Positions 60,797-64,000 of a DNA stretch of 64,000 bases are shown piece after piece. The translations under genes and the position numbers were made by a program. Every line of letters starts with the position of its first letter. Positions within the stretch are counted from its first letter, which is position 1. This DNA comes from Mariniflexile sp. TRM1-10. Its GTDB lineage: Bacteria; Bacteroidota; Bacteroidia; Flavobacteriales; Flavobacteriaceae. Under the pieces are notes generated by a model, which was not told the DNA's origin, searched no databases, and saw nothing but the letters and a program-made list of their open reading frames with translations. Where the stretch lies: the NCBI RefSeq assembly GCF_003425985.1, contig NZ_CP022985.1:2083501-2147500 (forward strand), given 5' to 3'.

Positions 60797-60958
60797 TGTG
60801 ATCTGTTTAGCTCACTAAAATACTAAATGTGGCTCAAATTCATACTATTTATGAGCTGAATTTTTTTCAAAATGAGCTACAACTACAACAATATCAAATC
60901 GTTTTTAATACTTCGAAATTCGCTAAGTACGAGTTAATTATATCAGACGTTACTGAAA

Positions 60959-62725
60959 TTACAAAAACAATTCAAAATATTTCGTCAAACTCGCAACATC
61001 CAAACCAATAGATTTTTGAAGTTCGGTAACACTGCCATGTTCAATAAACACATCTGGAATACCTAAAAGCTTGATATTGTTTTTATAATTATGTGTTGCA
61101 GCAAACTCTAAAACAGCACTTCCAAAACCGCCTTTAATACTATTATCCTCTATGGTCATAACGGTGTCAAATGTCTTTAAAATAATATGTAATAACACCT
61201 CGTCCAAAGGTTTTAAAAAACGCATATCGTAGTGGGCTATGCTATCAGGGTGCTCCGATTTTTCAATAGCATCGCTAACATTCTTAGCAATCGTCCCCAT
61301 ACTTAAAACAGCCAGTTTATTGCCGTCTTTTAGCTGAACGCCTTTACCAATCTCTATTTTAGAAAACGGTTGCTTCCAATCAACAGTCACGCCAGTGCCT
61401 CTTGGGTAGCGAATCGCCATGGGTTGTTGCAAGCCAAGTTGTGCGGTGTACATGATGTTTCTTAACTCAACCTCATTTCTTGGTGCAAAAATAATGAGAT
61501 TGGGAATACACCTTAAATACGACAGGTCAAAAACCCCATGATGCGTGGCGCCATCTTCACCAACCAGTCCTGCACGGTCTAAACAAAAAATAACAGGTAG
61601 CTTTTGCAAGGCGACATCATGAATAATTTGGTCGTAAGCACGTTGTAAAAACGTGGAGTAGATATTACAAAACGGCATGAGTCCTTGGGTTGCCATGCCA
61701 GCAGCTAATGTGACGGCATGCTGTTCGGCGATGCCCACATCAAAAGCACGGTCTGGCATTTCATTCATCATGTATTTTAGTGAGCTTCCTGTGGGCATCG
61801 CAGGCGTTATACCCACAATGTTTTTATTTTGTTTGGCAAGCTCCACAATAGTGTATCCAAAAACATCTTGGTATTTAGTGAACTCCGATGGTGTTTTAGA
61901 AATAAGATCTCCTGTTGAAGCATCAAATTTTCCGGGGGCGTGGTATTTAACTTGGTCTTCTTCCGCTTGTTTTAAACCTTTGCCTTTGGTGGTAATGACA
62001 TGTAAAAACTTAGGACCTTTTACAGATTTTAAACGCTTTAATTCTGAAATAATTTTATCAATATCATGACCATCAATAGGTCCGGAATAATCAAAATTTA
62101 AGGCTTTTATAATATTATTTTTTTTCTGAATCCCCTTTTTAACATTGGTTAAATACTGTTTTAAAGCACCCACGCTTGGATCGATTCCTATGGCATTATC
62201 ATTTAAAATAACCAGTAAGTTGGCATCGGTGACGCCGGCATGGTTCAAGCCTTCAAAAGCCATACCGCTAGCAATAGAGGCATCACCAATAACAGCAATA
62301 TGTTGCTTTTCTAAATCACCATGTAGTTTGGAAGCAATCGCCATACCCAAAGCTGCCGAAATAGAAGTAGAGGCATGCCCGACACCAAAAGCATCATAAA
62401 CACTCTCATCGCGTTTTGGGAATCCACTCACGCCATGAATCTGTCTATTGGTATGAAAACAATCTTTTCTACCTGTTAGAATTTTATGTCCGTAAGCTTG
62501 ATGACCCACATCCCAAATAAGCTGGTCTTCGGGCGTATTAAACACATAATGTAGTGCTATGGTTAATTCAACCACTCCCAAACTCGCTCCTAAATGCCCT
62601 TCTTTGGTGGCGACAATGTTTATTATAAAGTCCCGCAATTCCTGGGCAAGTTGAGGTAATTCTTTTTGGTTTAAAAGACGAAGTTCTTTAGGGGAATGAA
62701 TGGTATTTAAAAGGTTTTTTTGCAC
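60959..62725 (-). CDS. dxs: 1-deoxy-D-xylulose-5-phosphate synthase
   Basis: The first enzyme of the MEP isoprenoid pathway; a TPP-dependent condensation of pyruvate and glyceraldehyde 3-phosphate. The 588-residue protein is slightly shorter than the 620 of E. coli. Motifs: HLGASLGVVELTIALHYVFNTP, WDVGHQAYGHKILTGR, GHASTSISAALGMA, the TPP site IGDASIASGMAFEGLNHAG...LNDN, and DRAGLVGEDGATHHGVFDLSYLRCIPN in the pyrimidine domain. It starts with GTG at 62725; no ATG is near. A perfect -7 box lies so close that the mRNA may be leaderless. Confidence 0.94.
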   Translation of the reverse strand: MQKNLLNTIHSPKELRLLNQKELPQLAQELRDFIINIVATKEGHLGASLGVVELTIALHYVFNTPEDQLIWDVGHQAYGHKILTGRKDCFHTNRQIHGVSGFPKRDESVYDAFGVGHASTSISAALGMAIASKLHGDLEKQHIAVIGDASIASGMAFEGLNHAGVTDANLLVILNDNAIGIDPSVGALKQYLTNVKKGIQKKNNIIKALNFDYSGPIDGHDIDKIISELKRLKSVKGPKFLHVITTKGKGLKQAEEDQVKYHAPGKFDASTGDLISKTPSEFTKYQDVFGYTIVELAKQNKNIVGITPAMPTGSSLKYMMNEMPDRAFDVGIAEQHAVTLAAGMATQGLMPFCNIYSTFLQRAYDQIIHDVALQKLPVIFCLDRAGLVGEDGATHHGVFDLSYLRCIPNLIIFAPRNEVELRNIMYTAQLGLQQPMAIRYPRGTGVTVDWKQPFSKIEIGKGVQLKDGNKLAVLSMGTIAKNVSDAIEKSEHPDSIAHYDMRFLKPLDEVLLHIILKTFDTVMTIEDNSIKGGFGSAVLEFAATHNYKNNIKLLGIPDVFIEHGSVTELQKSIGLDVASLTKYFELFL

Positions 62726-62729
62726 GAAG

Positions 62730-62737
62730 CAAAAGTA
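62730..62737 (-). promoter_or_regulatory. -7 box of dxs
   Basis: TACTTTTG on the minus strand, exact TAnnTTTG match, with its last base 5 nt before the GTG start codon. The predicted transcription start falls on or within 1-3 nt of the start codon. Confidence 0.5.
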
Positions 62738-62746
62738 CAGATTTTA

Positions 62747-63718
62747 TTATTCTTCTACTTGAAAAATAATAGGCAAGGTATAGAGCATATCTATAGGTTT
62801 ATTTGCTTGTTTTGCAGGGATGAATTGAGGCAAAAGTTTAAGTACTCGAATGGCTTCTTCTTCCAATTTTATATTTATTGCTCTAACCTTAATATCTGAA
62901 ATGAAGCCGTTTTTGCCTATTTTGAATTGTGCATAAACTCTTTGTCTGCCTTTTAAATCTGAAGAAATTGATGTGTTAAAATTTTCAGAAATAATTTTTG
63001 ATATTTCTTTTGAGAAGTAATTTCTTTTTTCTTCCACGGTAAAGTTTTGTGGCGTATTTTTAAATTCAGGTGGAGACTGTACTGTAATCATTCCAAAAAG
63101 TATTTCTTCTTCTGTTTCTTTTTCAGGTGCAGGACAATAAGTTGGGGTAACGAGGTTTGTTGAATCAGGATTTTTTATCTTTTCAATAAATACAACATCT
63201 CCAACAGGTTCAATAATTAATTCACCATCAGTTGTAATATCGATATGGTTTATATTTTTAGAACTGGTATTACAATTTTTGTTTTGTAATGAATCTATCT
63301 CTGTTATTAATGATAATCCTCCAAGAACATCAATTGTAGTATTATTTATAGAATTTACAACTTCAATACTATCAATTTTTTGTTTACTACCATTTTTGTT
63401 AGTGCAATTCATTAGGGTCGTTCCCATAACAATAAGTAATGCTAATAAAAATGTTTTGTGAAAGCTTTTTCTAGCGGTTAAGACCTGTGACGGGATGTGA
63501 ATATTGATACTATCTAATTGGCTTTGTTTAAAATGTCCGCAAACACGGTTGCCTTTATTTTCATTTATAAAATCTTGAATTTCATAAGTGTCCATTTTTG
63601 TAAAATCAATGACTGTTTTAGAGCAAGAGTTACAGAATCTGCCTTTTTCTTTAGGAGTCATGGCATGCCAATCTTCATGGCAAGGTTTTGGAATGGAAAT
63701 AGAATAATATTTTTGCAT
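62747..63718 (-). CDS. TonB-like energy transducer with Cys-containing N-terminus
   Basis: A 323-residue protein. The cytoplasmic N-terminus has CHEDWHAMTPKEKGRFCNSCSKTVIDFTKM, a Cys-rich motif that recurs in Bacteroidetes TonB-like proteins, then a transmembrane helix (about 88-103). A long periplasmic linker leads to a C-terminal TonB domain (residues about 235-323: VYAQFKIGKNGFISDIKVRAINIKLEEEAIRVLKLLPQFIPAKQANKPIDMLYTLPIIFQV). TonB-like transducers pass proton-motive energy from ExbBD to outer-membrane receptors. No exbBD genes are near. Confidence 0.85.
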   Translation of the reverse strand: MQKYYSISIPKPCHEDWHAMTPKEKGRFCNSCSKTVIDFTKMDTYEIQDFINENKGNRVCGHFKQSQLDSINIHIPSQVLTARKSFHKTFLLALLIVMGTTLMNCTNKNGSKQKIDSIEVVNSINNTTIDVLGGLSLITEIDSLQNKNCNTSSKNINHIDITTDGELIIEPVGDVVFIEKIKNPDSTNLVTPTYCPAPEKETEEEILFGMITVQSPPEFKNTPQNFTVEEKRNYFSKEISKIISENFNTSISSDLKGRQRVYAQFKIGKNGFISDIKVRAINIKLEEEAIRVLKLLPQFIPAKQANKPIDMLYTLPIIFQVEE

Positions 63719-63783
63719 AGTGGGAAGCTTTGGAATTATTTATCAAATTTCCTGCCGAAAGATTTTTAAATCGTTTGAAATTG

Positions 63784-63791
63784 TATTTTTG
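63784..63791 (+). promoter_or_regulatory. -7 box of tadA
   Basis: TATTTTTG, a TAnnTTTG match, ends only 5 nt before the ATG at 63797, so the transcript may be leaderless as in dxs. Confidence 0.45.
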
Positions 63792-63796
63792 TTTTT

Positions 63797-64000
63797 ATGA
63801 TAGAACCTTTTGATGACACCTATTTTATGAAAAAAGCCTTGCAGGAAGCAGAAATGGCTTTTGAAAAAGGCGAAATTCCTGTAGGCGCTGTGGTTGTTAT
63901 TGATAACAGGGTTATAGCCCGCGGGCATAATTTAACGGAAACATTAACCGATGTTACGGCACATGCCGAAATGCAGGCTATTACAGCTGCGGCTAATTTT
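63797..64000 (+). CDS. tadA: tRNA adenosine(34) deaminase / nucleoside deaminase, 3'-truncated by window edge
   Basis: The first 68 residues of a zinc-dependent deaminase: YFMKKALQEAEMAFEKGEIPVGAVVV, then DNRVIARGHNLTE, and the catalytic H56-A-E58 motif in VTAHAEMQAI. This is the tRNA adenosine deaminase pattern (converts A34 of tRNA-Arg to inosine); a general nucleoside deaminase or guanine deaminase is the alternative. The zinc-binding PCxxC half lies beyond the window. Confidence 0.85.
   Translation, partial: MIEPFDDTYFMKKALQEAEMAFEKGEIPVGAVVVIDNRVIARGHNLTETLTDVTAHAEMQAITAAANF

Noticed and set aside
60829..61011. 60-codon plus-strand ORF between the Fic gene and dxs
   Set aside because: Overlaps the 3' end of dxs on the opposite strand, with low-complexity Gln/Asn composition.

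Overview
The window reads as a chromosomal segment of an AT-rich member of the Bacteroidota, almost certainly family Flavobacteriaceae. The supporting evidence is: start codons without Shine-Dalgarno sequences, promoters with the TAnnTTTG -7 box typical of Bacteroidetes, a protein with a type IX secretion (T9SS) tail, TonB receptors with a carboxypeptidase-regulatory-like domain, an SDR-type threonine dehydrogenase, and many Flavobacteria-type conserved proteins. I cannot name the genus. No rRNA, tRNA or CRISPR array was seen.

Layout. (1) 0-9.5 kb is a nitrogen-assimilation cluster: gltD (cut by the window edge) and gltB on the minus strand, diverging from a porin, a P-II protein, the ammonium transporter and a second, near-identical P-II protein. 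(2) 9.5-11.3 kb is an insertion sequence with a DDE transposase, followed by strong terminators. (3) 11.3-19.6 kb is core metabolism: PEP carboxylase, a 609-residue Cys-containing protein of unknown function, the nadA-nadB pair and a short SSB. Between the 609-residue gene and nadA lie two different palindromic repeats. (4) 19.6-28.9 kb is an accessory, defence-island-like region. It holds a HEPN / acidic protein / SecB-like chaperone / 39-residue ORF operon, an intact IS1595 element, a PIN-domain gene with a 252-residue partner, a DUF3800 gene, a RhuM gene, a decayed IS1595 transposase, a small gene joined to a DUF2335 membrane protein, and membrane-protein debris. (5) 28.9-42.3 kb returns to conserved genes: zinc-ribbon protein, CBS protein, TPR protein, lipoprotein, threonine dehydrogenase, HupE/UreJ, dCMP deaminase, S41 protease, MarC, DUF3109, class I ribonucleotide reductase (nrdB, nrdA) and ppnP. 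(6) 42.4-57.5 kb is a phosphate-acquisition block: PiT transporter, phoU, pstBACS, an OprP-like porin, a MORN-like secreted protein, a T9SS protein, a beta-helix lipoprotein, a TonB receptor and a stand-alone copy of the receptor's N-terminal domain. Four or five promoters here carry direct repeats of ATGTTACC-like heptamers on an 11-bp period, the geometry of a PhoB (Pho) box. (7) 58-64 kb holds dgt, a decayed REP-associated transposase, a Fic protein whose catalytic His is Gln, dxs, a TonB-like transducer and the start of tadA.

How the genes work together: ammonium uptake and P-II sensing feed GOGAT in the first block. The phosphate block combines outer-membrane entry (porin, TonB receptor) with high-affinity ABC and PiT transport under an apparent common operator. 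The island between ssb and the zinc-ribbon gene is the most likely place for undescribed biology, above all the HEPN/SecB-like operon, which resembles toxin-antitoxin-chaperone systems but has a different gene content. Intergenic spaces carry several short palindromic (MITE-like) repeats and at least one structured RNA-like element.
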